Below, in pieces: positions 1 through 7,788 of a DNA stretch of 58,371 nt. Source of the stretch: an uncultured Ruminococcus sp. (GTDB lineage Bacteria; Bacillota; Clostridia; Oscillospirales; Acutalibacteraceae); contig CADCNI010000025.1 in assembly GCA_902802795.1 (NCBI GenBank), positions 1 to 58,371 of the forward strand. Direction: 5' to 3'. The notes under the pieces were generated by a model, which was not told the origin of the DNA, ran no database searches, and was given only the letters and a program-made list of their open reading frames with translations. Within the stretch, counting starts at the first letter, position 1. The number at the start of each line of letters is the position of its first letter. Made by a program: the position numbers and the translations under genes.

Positions 1-49
1 TCGGCTCTCTGATATTTTTGATTTCTTCTTTTAGCGTTTTTATATCCAT
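1..49 (-). CDS. Possible 5' end of a gene running off the left edge
   Basis: On the minus strand an ATG at 49 opens a frame (MDIKTLKEEIKNIREP) that stays open to the window edge. A purine-rich AGAGGAAG lies about 12 bases upstream. Only 16 residues are visible, so no family can be assigned. It is divergent from the M56 remnant, and its presence shows that the remnant's N-terminal part is missing rather than merely outside the window. Confidence 0.3.
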   Translation of the reverse strand, partial: MDIKTLKEEIKNIREP

Positions 50-83
50 GCCTCTATTTTACATCTTCCTCTAATAAAAGTAA

Positions 84-1057
84 ATGCTTTTACCCTGCCT
101 CCTCGGCATGGGGAAACCCGTGATTTATGTGCCGTCTACCATGACCGAACCGACCCTCACCTATGTGATTGCCCACGAAACGGCGCATATCCGGCGGCAT
201 GACCATTGGTGGAAACCGCTTGGATATCTCCTTCTGACCTCTACTGGTTTCATCCGCTGTGCTGGCTGGCCTATGGTTTGTTTTGTAGAGATATAGAAAA
301 AGCCTGTGATGAAAAGGTCATCCGCGACATGGACAGGGACGACGTGGCGGCCTATTCACAGGCGCTTTTGGAAAGCAGCGTTCCGAGAAAAAGAGTCGCC
401 GCCTGTCCGCTCGCCTTTGGTGAAATCGGCGTAAAGCAGAGAGTAAGGGGCATATTGCAGTATCAAAAGCCTCCATTGCGTCGCATTGTGGCAGCGGGAC
501 TGGCTGCGGTTCTTCTCGCGGTATGCCTGATGACTGACCCTTTCCCATATAAACGGCATTCCGTTCCTGTCAAATGGTTTGATGCACAGGACGAGGATGA
601 AATGTTCTGGAAAGAAAGTCAAGAAATCACCCTTGACGAGTTTCCCGGCGTTATCTTTCGTTGGCGGTGTGACACAATGGAAGCCGTCACGAATGAGGGC
701 GTTACTACACTTTACACAGGAATGCCGATCTGGAGCGTCTATTTCTATGACTTGACCGGCGACGGAAAGCCGGAGCTTTGTTCGACACTCAGCATCGGCT
801 CCGGCATCATTGATGACCGGATCATCGTGCATGATTACGCCAAAGGCTTCAACTACCAATTGTCCGACCGCATGGCATACGATTACAGGCTGTATTTGCA
901 AAACGACCGTCTGTATATCGAAAAACGCAGCTATGGTGACAATGCATTGGTAGCCAGCGGAGAGCTGATTTTTGAAAACAACTCCCTTCACACGATTCCC
1001 GACATCATCAGCGGCTCCGATATCCGCCGCTATGACGCGCCGGAACAATTTGGATAA
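84..1057 (+). pseudogene. M56 (BlaR1-like) metallopeptidase remnant, 5'-truncated and frameshifted
   Basis: BlaR1/M56 proteins are membrane zinc peptidases that sense antibiotics or cell-wall stress and usually pair with a BlaI/MecI repressor. The frame from 84 carries the zinc-peptidase motif HETAHIRRHDHWWKP. The reading then continues in another frame with the family's next conserved block, YWFHPLCWLAYGLFCRDIEKACDEKVIRDMD. The two frames join at about 235-245, where one base appears to be missing. The usual N-terminal transmembrane helices are absent, because a gene on the opposite strand occupies 1-49. Downstream are the ACPLAFGE and VKQRVRGIL blocks, one membrane helix at about 485-540 and a C-terminal extracellular domain ending at 1057. 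No blaI gene is visible. I read this as a broken sensor; a sequencing error could explain the frameshift but not the 5' loss. Confidence 0.75.
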
Positions 1058-1076
1058 ACACTTCGCGCAAACAACA

Positions 1077-1122
1077 AAAGCGGCAGGTGATCGACCCATC
1101 GTCGAAAGCCTGCCGTTTTTTG
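1077..1122. terminator. Bidirectional rho-independent terminator
   Basis: CGGCAGG (1081-1087) pairs with CCTGCCG (1109-1115). AAAAG precedes the stem and T6 follows it. It lies between the convergent M56 remnant and the gene ending at 1137, so it can serve both strands. Confidence 0.8.
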
Positions 1123-1136
1123 ATTATTGTTATGTG

Positions 1137-1685
1137 TTATCCTATCGCGTAGCGTTCCTCCTGCACGAGTTTCCGGTAATCCGGCGAAATATACACCTTT
1201 CGCGTGAAAATTTCGTCCCTGCGGAGGGGATTGACTCCTTCGCAGCACACCTCTGTGCAGGGCGCCGCCTTTTTGACCGCGCGAGCCACGGCGTTGTATG
1301 CTTTCGTAAGTGCATCGGGACGCGCCAGCCATTCCCCGTCATCGCCATAGCGTCCGCTGGTGACATAGACGCGGCTGCGGATGATCTGGCGGGGTGACAC
1401 AAGTACATTGGAAAATCCCGCCTCGATCAGACAAAGCTCGCTCTCCCGCGTCATAATTTCACTGCCGGATGCATTCCGTTCCACCCGGCATTCACCCGCC
1501 TTGGGGAGATGGAAATAATACCGTAAGACCTCCGGTTTCACCACGTCAAGCGTGCTGCCGTGAACCAAACGCCAGCAGCCGTTCTCCCGGAAATGCGCGT
1601 AGATCACACAGCCTGCGTCAAGCGCCGCCTGCGCAACGGCCAGAAAATCCTGATACCCCATATAATAATTAATCTGCTTTCCCAT
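1137..1685 (-). CDS. Hypothetical protein (182 aa)
   Basis: I do not recognise a named family. The likely start is the ATG at 1685 (MGKQINYYMGYQDF); an upstream GTG at 1748 in the same frame adds 21 residues without an appropriately placed ribosome site. The protein has no signal peptide or membrane segment, so it is probably cytoplasmic. Visible blocks are the N-terminal YYMGYQDFLAVAQAALDAGC, a central LIEAGFSNV, and a C-terminal RKVYISPDYRKLVQEERY. The gene lies 70 bases downstream of the Rpn nuclease gene on the same strand and may be read with it. Composition matches its neighbours, with nothing suggesting recent transfer. Confidence 0.6.
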   Translation of the reverse strand: MGKQINYYMGYQDFLAVAQAALDAGCVIYAHFRENGCWRLVHGSTLDVVKPEVLRYYFHLPKAGECRVERNASGSEIMTRESELCLIEAGFSNVLVSPRQIIRSRVYVTSGRYGDDGEWLARPDALTKAYNAVARAVKKAAPCTEVCCEGVNPLRRDEIFTRKVYISPDYRKLVQEERYAIG

Positions 1686-1754
1686 GCCTCTTGCCCCCAC
1701 TGCTGCACCAACGTGACAGAATAGCCTTTGGAGCTGCCTCCTTTTCACAGAGAC

Positions 1755-2675
1755 TCAGACCGATGCCGGATTCAGACTCAGCGCAATCCGGTTAATTTCC
1801 TCTAATGACAAACCTGTTGCGGCCGCGATGTTTTCCCGCGTTCCCAGTCCCATCGCCAAAAGGTTCTTTGCTGTCTCGATTTTGCCCTCAATCTTGCCCT
1901 CAATCTTGCCCTCAATCTTGCCCTCAATCTTACCTCGTGCTTTTCCTTGGGCTTCTCCCTCCGCCAAAAGTCTGCGGCGCTCTGCTATTTCATAGCGTTT
2001 TCTCAAATACTCCTCGTCAAACAGTTCCGACATCATCGTGGCTGCCTCCTTTTCATGATTTTGCAAAAATGCGGCGAGATAACCCCGTTCCCGACAGATA
2101 CGGATGGTTTCCCGGACACACTCCAAATTGTTGTTATGAATTTTCCGCTGCTCGTCAAATACGCGGCAAAATCCGACATACTGCCCGCAAATCGACTCGT
2201 CAATCTGATGAAACACCTTTACCTTGACGTCAACGGGAGACGTCCCTTCAAAGAAGGTATCGTTTAACGACACCTCTTCCGGCACCTCTTTTTCGCCGCT
2301 GTACACCACATACAGATCCGGCTTCGGCAGGCGAACCTTCACAGGGCTGTGTTCGCTTTGTTCGGTTTCCTCTAAATAACGCCGATAAGTCTCGGACAAA
2401 TAAAACATCATTCTCAGCGCAATATTCGGACACCATGTGCTCTGCGCCTCCACCAGCACGATGAACTTATCCTTTACCACAAATCCCAGATCGTTGTAAA
2501 GGGTGTTGACCATCACAGCTTCCAGCGTTTTAATGCTGATATCGTCCACCGTCACATCGGTATCTTCGGGATATAATTCCCTGTAAAGCTGATAAACATA
2601 TTTCTTGTCGTTGAACAAAGTGACAAACACACTGTCCTTTGATCTGCGTTTCACGGTTTCGTCCGCCATGGGCAT
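1755..2675 (-). CDS. Rpn family recombination-promoting nuclease / putative transposase (306 aa)
   Basis: Rpn proteins carry a PD-(D/E)XK nuclease fold (PDDEXK_2) and are multi-copy, fast-evolving nucleases linked to recombination; they are often annotated as transposases. The start is the ATG at 2675 (MPMADETVKRR), with AGGAAG-type ribosome sites just upstream; frames extending beyond it have none. The N-terminal SKDSVFVTLFNDKKYVYQLYRELYP, followed by DKFIVLVEAQST (probable acidic catalytic strand) and ALRMMFYLSETYRRYL, are typical of the family. The middle holds the KPDLYVVYSGE block. The C-terminus carries a tandem GKIE repeat and then a small helical domain, TAKNLLAMGLGTRENIAAATGLSLEEI, seen in many homologues. 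It is divergent from mnmA and each gene has its own promoter. Confidence 0.85.
   Translation of the reverse strand: MPMADETVKRRSKDSVFVTLFNDKKYVYQLYRELYPEDTDVTVDDISIKTLEAVMVNTLYNDLGFVVKDKFIVLVEAQSTWCPNIALRMMFYLSETYRRYLEETEQSEHSPVKVRLPKPDLYVVYSGEKEVPEEVSLNDTFFEGTSPVDVKVKVFHQIDESICGQYVGFCRVFDEQRKIHNNNLECVRETIRICRERGYLAAFLQNHEKEAATMMSELFDEEYLRKRYEIAERRRLLAEGEAQGKARGKIEGKIEGKIEGKIEGKIETAKNLLAMGLGTRENIAAATGLSLEEINRIALSLNPASV
1881..1934. repeat. 12-bp tandem repeat inside the Rpn gene
   Basis: The unit CTCAATCTTGCC (plus strand) is repeated four to five times and encodes (GKIE)n. All units are in frame, so copy-number change by slippage would lengthen or shorten the linker in four-residue steps without breaking the gene. 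Confidence 0.9.
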
Positions 2676-2706
2676 CCTCTTCCTTCCTGCATCTTTCTCC
2701 AATGGT

Positions 2707-2735
2707 ATTATACCACAAACGACGCCATATTGCAA
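2707..2735 (-). promoter_or_regulatory. Sigma-A promoter of the Rpn nuclease gene
   Basis: Read on the minus strand: -35 TTGCAA (2730-2735), 17-base spacer, -10 TATAAT (2707-2712), with TGG before the -10. It lies about 30 bases upstream of the start at 2675. Confidence 0.75.
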
Positions 2736-2838
2736 CTGTCTGCCTTGCATAATCAGCCATTTCCGACCGGTTTTGATGGATATGCAAGAAAATCGCCTGC
2801 GTTCCCCTGTGAAGTCTGTGAATTTCCTGTCATACGCA

Positions 2839-2867
2839 TTGCAATTGTAAACGGAGTCTGCTATAAT
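2839..2867 (+). promoter_or_regulatory. Sigma-A promoter of mnmA
   Basis: -35 TTGCAA (2839-2844), 17-base spacer, -10 TATAAT (2862-2867), followed 37 bases later by the mnmA start codon at 2905. Confidence 0.75.
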
Positions 2868-2904
2868 AATAAGACAAAGAAATAAGGACGGTAACAACAT
2901 CAAT

Positions 2905-3978
2905 ATGAGCAAGGCTATGATTGCAATGAGCGGGGGCGTAGACAGTTCGGTGGCGGCGCTGCTCGCCATGCGCGAGGGATACGACGTCATCGGCGCCACC
3001 ATGAAATTATGCGACAAACCCGAAACCGATTCACGCGGCAAGACCTGCGGCACTTCCGACGATGTGGCAGACGCGGCGAGCGTGTGTGCGCGTCTCGGCA
3101 TACCGCATCATATCTTCGACATGCGCAGTGAATTTGACGCGGAGGTCATGCGCCGCTTTGCCGAAATCTATCGCCACGGCGAAACCCCCAATCCCTGCAT
3201 CATCTGCAACCGCCGCGTCAAATTCGGCGGACTGCTTGATCGCGCCCTGGCCATGGACTGCGACAAAATCGTAACCGGGCATTACGCCGCCATTGCCTAC
3301 GACGCGCCGTCCGGACGCTGGCTGCTGCAAAAGGCGGCCGATCACACCAAAGACCAGACCTATTTTCTTTACACGCTCACGCAGCGGCAGCTCTCCCACA
3401 TTCTCTTTCCCGTCGGCATCCTCGCCAAATCCGAAGTGCGTGCCATCGCGGAGGAAAGCGGCTTTATCAACTCCCGCAAGCACGACAGCCAGGATATCTG
3501 CTTCCTGCCGGACGGCGATTATGTCGGCTTCATCGAGCGCTACTGCGGCGAAAAATGTCCCGAGGGTGACTTTATCGACTTGCAGGGCCATGTCATCGGC
3601 CGTCACAAAGGCACTATCCGCTATACCATCGGGCAGCGCAAGGGACTGGGCATGGGCTTCAACAAGCCGATGTATGTCTGCGCCAAAGATGTGGCCGCCC
3701 GCACCGTCACGCTCGGAGACAACGCCGATCTGTTCAGCCGCTCCGTCACCGCGCACGACGTCAATCTCATCGCCTTTGACCGCCTGGAACGTCCTCTTCG
3801 CGTGACTGCCAAGGTACGCTACAGCCTGCGGGAGGAACCCGCCACTCTCGAACAGACCGCGGACGACGAACTGCATCTGGAATTTGACAATCCCCAGCGC
3901 GCCGTGGCTCCCGGACAGGCAGTGGTTTGCTACGACGGCAGCACTGTTCTCTGCGGCGGCACCATTTGCGGCGGATGA
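2905..3978 (+). CDS. mnmA: tRNA-specific 2-thiouridylase MnmA (357 aa)
   Basis: MnmA adenylates and thiolates the wobble uridine of tRNAs for Lys, Glu and Gln (s2U34), using ATP and a persulfide from a cysteine desulfurase. The PP-loop SGGVDSS lies at residues 9-15. The two catalytic cysteines sit in NPCIICNRRVKF (about residue 100) and DSQDICFLPDGDY (about residue 200). GHYA, KDQTYFLY and the YTIGQRKGLG block are also present, followed by a complete C-terminal beta-barrel domain. Length is normal for the family. The gene is alone in its transcription unit, with a strong promoter upstream and a nested MITE starting 8 bases after the stop codon. No desulfurase gene is adjacent. Confidence 0.97.
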   Translation: MSKAMIAMSGGVDSSVAALLAMREGYDVIGATMKLCDKPETDSRGKTCGTSDDVADAASVCARLGIPHHIFDMRSEFDAEVMRRFAEIYRHGETPNPCIICNRRVKFGGLLDRALAMDCDKIVTGHYAAIAYDAPSGRWLLQKAADHTKDQTYFLYTLTQRQLSHILFPVGILAKSEVRAIAEESGFINSRKHDSQDICFLPDGDYVGFIERYCGEKCPEGDFIDLQGHVIGRHKGTIRYTIGQRKGLGMGFNKPMYVCAKDVAARTVTLGDNADLFSRSVTAHDVNLIAFDRLERPLRVTAKVRYSLREEPATLEQTADDELHLEFDNPQRAVAPGQAVVCYDGSTVLCGGTICGG

Positions 3979-3989
3979 CGCGATAATAA

Positions 3990-4274
3990 GAGCCTGTTTA
4001 GAATCTCTCCACGCACGTCCTGCTTGCATCTTTTCCGCCATATTTTGCCAAAATCCTCGTTAATACACAAAGTATTGCCTGCGGAGTACGCACACGCGGA
4101 GATTCTATAGCAATCCAAACAAACAAAAAGACAAGTTCGGCGCGCTGGTGAGCACATGGCTGCGTTGTCGTCCTAGGTGGGCACCAGCCCACCGTCGTCC
4201 TCCGCCTTGCCCTGCACTCACCATCATCGCCTCCTTTTGTCTCCCTGATTATTTGGATTGCTATAAACAGGCTC
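3990..4274. mobile_element. MITE family B, copy 1 (interrupted by a family A MITE)
   Basis: The element has 18-bp terminal inverted repeats, GAGCCTGTTTAGAATCTC, with the right repeat split by the family A insertion. It is flanked by TAA at 3987-3989 and 4275-4277, a 3-bp target duplication of the TNA type made by some IS5-family transposases. No reading frame lies within it. The left half is the reverse complement of the right half of copy 2 (53204-53373), so the two copies are in opposite orientation. Copy 1 lacks about 34 internal bases that copy 2 has. Confidence 0.85.
4108..4263. mobile_element. MITE family A, copy 1 (156 bp), nested in family B
   Basis: Terminal inverted repeats TAGCAATCCAAA / TTTGGATTGCTA are flanked by a duplicated TA (4106-4107 and 4264-4265), as made by IS630/Tc1-mariner transposases. 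Removing the element and one TA restores the uninterrupted terminal repeat of family B. The middle holds a strong hairpin, GGTGGGC-ACCA-GCCCACC. There is no coding capacity. Two more copies lie at 27728-27849 and 51115-51262. Confidence 0.9.
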
Positions 4275-4391
4275 TAAGGAACCGCCATAACGGAAAAAAT
4301 TTCATTCCACAGGCATTTATTCTTCACGGATGGGGTATATAATGAATGGTGGTTTATTTATACTTTTACACACTTTTTGGGGGAAGGATCG

Positions 4392-5777
4392 TTGAAACAT
4401 AAAAAAAATACGCAGATAGCCGCGTTTCTGATGGCTCTGCTGGTGGGTCTGTTCTCCGTTGTCTCCTGCGGGAAAAAGAATAACGAGGAAAAGGAAACCG
4501 TGACGCTCACGATTATGTCGTGGAACGACGACTTCCGTCACATGATGGAGACCTACTTCATTCCCCGTCACGCTCGGCTGATGGAAAATGTAGAAATCCG
4601 CTGGGTCAACGATGAAATCGTGGGCTATCGCGACAACGTACTGTCCCGCCTCAACGCGGGCGAACACATCGACCTCTTTTTAGGCGATCACGAGATGGCG
4701 CCGTGGTTCACAGGCAATCCCAACGTGGCGAGTCTGCGGCAGCTCGGCATCGACGAGAGCGAACTGACTGCGCAGTATCATTACACCCGCGTTCTCGGCA
4801 CCGATGAAAACGGGGTGCAGAAAGGCTCCGCAATGACAGCGGAACCGGGCGTGCTTCTCTACCGTGCCGATTACGCGGAACAATATCTCGGCATCACCCA
4901 TCAGGAGGAAATGCAGGAAAGGCTTTCCTCGTGGGAATCTTTCATCGCCACCGCCGCCACCCTCAGAGAAAACTCCGGCGGCAAGGTGAAGATGCTCGCC
5001 AACTCCACGGAGTTATGGCATTCGGTGGACACGGCCATGAGCGGCCTTTGGATGACGGACGGCCGCCTGTCGGTCTCCGACGAAACCGCCGCCCATTGGC
5101 TGGACATCGTCAAGGAACTGACCGCCGCGGACGCCTTTCTCGGCGTGAAATCCTTTGACGACGATTGGTACAACGCGATTGACAGCGGCGTTTTCTGCTT
5201 TTATTCCGCCCCTTGGCTCAACAAAAGCAGTGCCTCTGATAACGCCGATATCACCACGATCTTTTCTTCCGCCAAACACAGCGGCATCTCTTTCGGAAAA
5301 TTTAAAACCTCCGCGGCTCCTAACGGATACGTCTTTGGAGGCGACTGGCTATATTCCTCCGCCAATTCTTCCCACAAGGAGATTGTTGCGGAAATCATCC
5401 GCGCCTTTACCTGCGACAAAGAATTTATGCGACTCATCGCCCTGGGGAATATGCAGTATGTCAACAACACCGATGTCAACACAGAACTGGCGACATGCAA
5501 CATCGCCAATCCTCTTCTGGATGGCCTGGACGCGTTCTCAGTCTATCAGTCCGCCGCCGGAAGTCTGGAATTTGCCGCCCCCTCCATCTATGACGCTGCC
5601 GTCAGCAAACTTTTGCTCAATCAGACAAAGGACTATGCCATAGGGAATGCCACTCTGGAACAAACGGTCTACCATTTTCGATACAACGTATGGAAAAAAT
5701 TTCCGGAGATCGCCGATGAGCCCCACAAGCCTGCTTCGGAACAGCCAACAGATTCAACTTTGCCGCCCAATGAATGA
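4392..5777 (+). CDS. Extracellular solute-binding lipoprotein, family 1 (461 aa)
   Basis: Proteins of this family capture sugars or oligosaccharides outside the cell for an ABC importer. The TTG at 4392 is the best start, as GGGGGAAGG (4379-4387) sits just upstream. The N-terminus is a lipoprotein signal: KHKK, a hydrophobic run, then VVSC with the lipidated cysteine at residue 26. The mature part opens with TVTLTIMSWNDDF and continues through blocks typical of sugar-binding proteins (INAGEHIDLFLGDHEMAPWF-like region, ADYAEQYLGI, YVFGGDWLYSSANS). No permease or ATPase gene is near, so it is an orphan binding protein whose partner must lie elsewhere, unless it serves as a sensor. The next gene is a membrane pseudokinase with its own promoter. 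The substrate cannot be read from sequence. Confidence 0.85.
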   Translation: MKHKKNTQIAAFLMALLVGLFSVVSCGKKNNEEKETVTLTIMSWNDDFRHMMETYFIPRHARLMENVEIRWVNDEIVGYRDNVLSRLNAGEHIDLFLGDHEMAPWFTGNPNVASLRQLGIDESELTAQYHYTRVLGTDENGVQKGSAMTAEPGVLLYRADYAEQYLGITHQEEMQERLSSWESFIATAATLRENSGGKVKMLANSTELWHSVDTAMSGLWMTDGRLSVSDETAAHWLDIVKELTAADAFLGVKSFDDDWYNAIDSGVFCFYSAPWLNKSSASDNADITTIFSSAKHSGISFGKFKTSAAPNGYVFGGDWLYSSANSSHKEIVAEIIRAFTCDKEFMRLIALGNMQYVNNTDVNTELATCNIANPLLDGLDAFSVYQSAAGSLEFAAPSIYDAAVSKLLLNQTKDYAIGNATLEQTVYHFRYNVWKKFPEIADEPHKPASEQPTDSTLPPNE

Positions 5778-5848
5778 AGTATTGATGAAATTATGGTAAA
5801 AAAATCTTATCAATTTTCATATCGGAGGTTACAGACCATTAATAATCT

Positions 5849-5877
5849 TTGACAATTCAGGAATATTATGCTAGAAT
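5849..5877 (+). promoter_or_regulatory. Sigma-A promoter of the pseudokinase gene
   Basis: -35 TTGACA (5849-5854), 17-base spacer, -10 TAGAAT (5872-5877). A leader of about 100 bases precedes the start at 5985, which has AAGGAGAG at 5971-5978. Confidence 0.8.
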
Positions 5878-5984
5878 GTTCTTGTATCGAAAGAGGCGCG
5901 ATGTTTTTTCGAGCCTTCTATGTAACAATGAAAAATCACGACACACGCAATAACAATTCCCCTCACATCAAAGGAGAGATATAT

Positions 5985-7712
5985 ATGGATTACAAAGGAT
6001 TGTGCCTGGGCTGCATGAGTAACAAAGGCAGTTCTGTAGAGTGCCCCAAATGCGGCTATGTAGACGGCACGCCGCAGGTTCTGCCCTATCTGGAACCCGG
6101 CACGCTGCTGAAGGAAAAGTACATTGTGGGCAAGCGCCTGCACTCCAACGGCGAGGGCGTCACCTACATCGGCTTTGACATCACCACCAACAAAAAAATC
6201 ACTGTGCGCGAATATTTACCCAAGACCCTCTGTTCTCGCGTGAAAGATAACGACAGCATCATCATTGCCCCCGGCAATAAGCTGGTTTATCAGGATTATT
6301 TGCAGGATTTCAGGGAGATCGGCCGCGCCGTCACCAAGCTGTCCTCCCTGCCCTCCATCGTCCCCGTCATCGATATGTTCGAGGCCAACAACACCGCGTA
6401 CATTGTGAGCGAATACGTGGACGGCAAGCCCTTGGAAGAGATTGTGAAGCGTGCCCGCCGTTTCACATGGGAAGAAGCGCGCCCCCTCTTTATGCCTTTG
6501 ATTTCCACCGTTAATTCGGCGCATTCCATCGGACTGGTGCACTTCGGTATCTCGCCCGACAATATTCTCATGACCCGCAGCGGCACCCTGAAGCTGATCG
6601 GCTTCGGCAGTCCCGACGCGCATCTCGCGGAAACCGAACTCGCGCCGGAATTCTACGACGGATTCAGCGCACTCGAACAGTATTCGCTGGAAGGCAAAAA
6701 GGGCAAGTGGACCGACGTTTATGGCATCAGCGCCGTCATCTTCTACACCCTCACGGGCAAGCGTCCCCCCGACGCGGTTTCCCGTTCCTACGAGCCGCGC
6801 CTGAATATGTCGGCCGAAGTGGCGCAGAGCATTCCCACTCATGTAGTGACGGCACTCGCAGGCGGCCTGCAGGTCAAGATTGACGCCCGTACCCACTCCA
6901 TGGACGAACTGAAAGAGCAATTGAACAACCCCATCTCTCACAGAATCGAGCCGCAGCCGGTTCAGAAATCTGCTTATTCCGACGGCTATGTGGATGAACC
7001 CAACTATGATGAGGAAATCCCCTCCCGTATCGCTCCTGTCAGGGAACCACGTCGGGTCGAATCCCCGAGACAGGCGGTTCGCAGTGAACCGCTCCCTGAA
7101 GAAAAGGAAGACATTTCTCCCTATAAATATGGCATTATGTCGGGACTCATCGGCTTTGTGGTATTGGGTGTGATTGCGCTCATATGCATCAACTTCATTG
7201 TAATGCCAATGATTAACCGCAACAGAGAAGCCGAAGATGACAATACCGCTTCGCTCTATGTGTCGTCTGACAGCAGTGAAGACAATGAACCCAAGACGCT
7301 CTATCAGGTACCCCACCTCGTAAACCGCGAATGGAGCAAGGTCAACGGCAACAGTAAATACAGCAACTTCGATATTCGACTGGTAGAAGAAAAATACGAC
7401 GAAACCATCGCCGAAGGCCGCATCATTTCTCAGACCGTGGAGGCAAATTCCGCCGTTCCTCAGAATACTCCGATTGGCGTCACCGTCAGCCTCGGTTCCA
7501 AAATGCGCACCGTACCCAACATCATCGGCATGACCGTATCCGAAGCATCCGCCGCTTTGGAGAAACAGGGACTTGCACTGGGCGAACAGGCAGAAGAGTA
7601 CAGCGACACCTATGAAATGGGTAAGATCATTCGTCTTAACGGCATCGAAGTCGGCAAGAAAATTCAGGCAGGCAGCATGATCAATGTAGTTGTCAGTCTG
7701 GGCGAGGAATAA
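5985..7712 (+). CDS. Membrane pseudokinase with zinc ribbon and two PASTA domains (575 aa)
   Basis: The architecture is a Cys4 zinc ribbon (C7, C10, C20, C23), a protein-kinase-like domain (about 45-350), an acidic/proline linker, one transmembrane helix (about 381-408) and two extracellular PASTA domains (about 436-505 and 506-575). PASTA domains bind muropeptides or lipid II in PknB/PrkC-type kinases. Three catalytic positions are changed: the beta-3 lysine is Arg75 (ITVREYLP), HRD is HFG (186-188, general-base Asp lost) and DFG is GFG (206-208, metal-binding Asp lost). The glycine loop is also poor (SNGEGVTY). Asn193 and the fold are kept. I infer a catalytically dead scaffold or cell-wall sensor. 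The start is the ATG at 5985 after AAGGAGAG. No phosphatase or true kinase gene is adjacent. Confidence 0.88.
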   Translation: MDYKGLCLGCMSNKGSSVECPKCGYVDGTPQVLPYLEPGTLLKEKYIVGKRLHSNGEGVTYIGFDITTNKKITVREYLPKTLCSRVKDNDSIIIAPGNKLVYQDYLQDFREIGRAVTKLSSLPSIVPVIDMFEANNTAYIVSEYVDGKPLEEIVKRARRFTWEEARPLFMPLISTVNSAHSIGLVHFGISPDNILMTRSGTLKLIGFGSPDAHLAETELAPEFYDGFSALEQYSLEGKKGKWTDVYGISAVIFYTLTGKRPPDAVSRSYEPRLNMSAEVAQSIPTHVVTALAGGLQVKIDARTHSMDELKEQLNNPISHRIEPQPVQKSAYSDGYVDEPNYDEEIPSRIAPVREPRRVESPRQAVRSEPLPEEKEDISPYKYGIMSGLIGFVVLGVIALICINFIVMPMINRNREAEDDNTASLYVSSDSSEDNEPKTLYQVPHLVNREWSKVNGNSKYSNFDIRLVEEKYDETIAEGRIISQTVEANSAVPQNTPIGVTVSLGSKMRTVPNIIGMTVSEASAALEKQGLALGEQAEEYSDTYEMGKIIRLNGIEVGKKIQAGSMINVVVSLGEE

Positions 7713-7740
7713 TTATTTACCCAAAATACCGCAGAAAACC

Positions 7741-7786
7741 AAAAAGAGGTCATCCTCACTGATGAAGTAAGGATGACCTCTTTTTT
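7741..7786. terminator. Bidirectional rho-independent terminator
   Basis: AAAAAGAGGTCATCCT pairs with AGGATGACCTCTTTTTT around an 11-13 base loop. It separates the convergent pseudokinase and degV genes and has a T run in both directions. Confidence 0.9.
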
Positions 7787-7788
7787 AA

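Noticed and set aside
1881-1934. Short regular repeats that could suggest a CRISPR array
   Set aside because: Units are 12 bp, contiguous without spacers and in frame within the Rpn gene.
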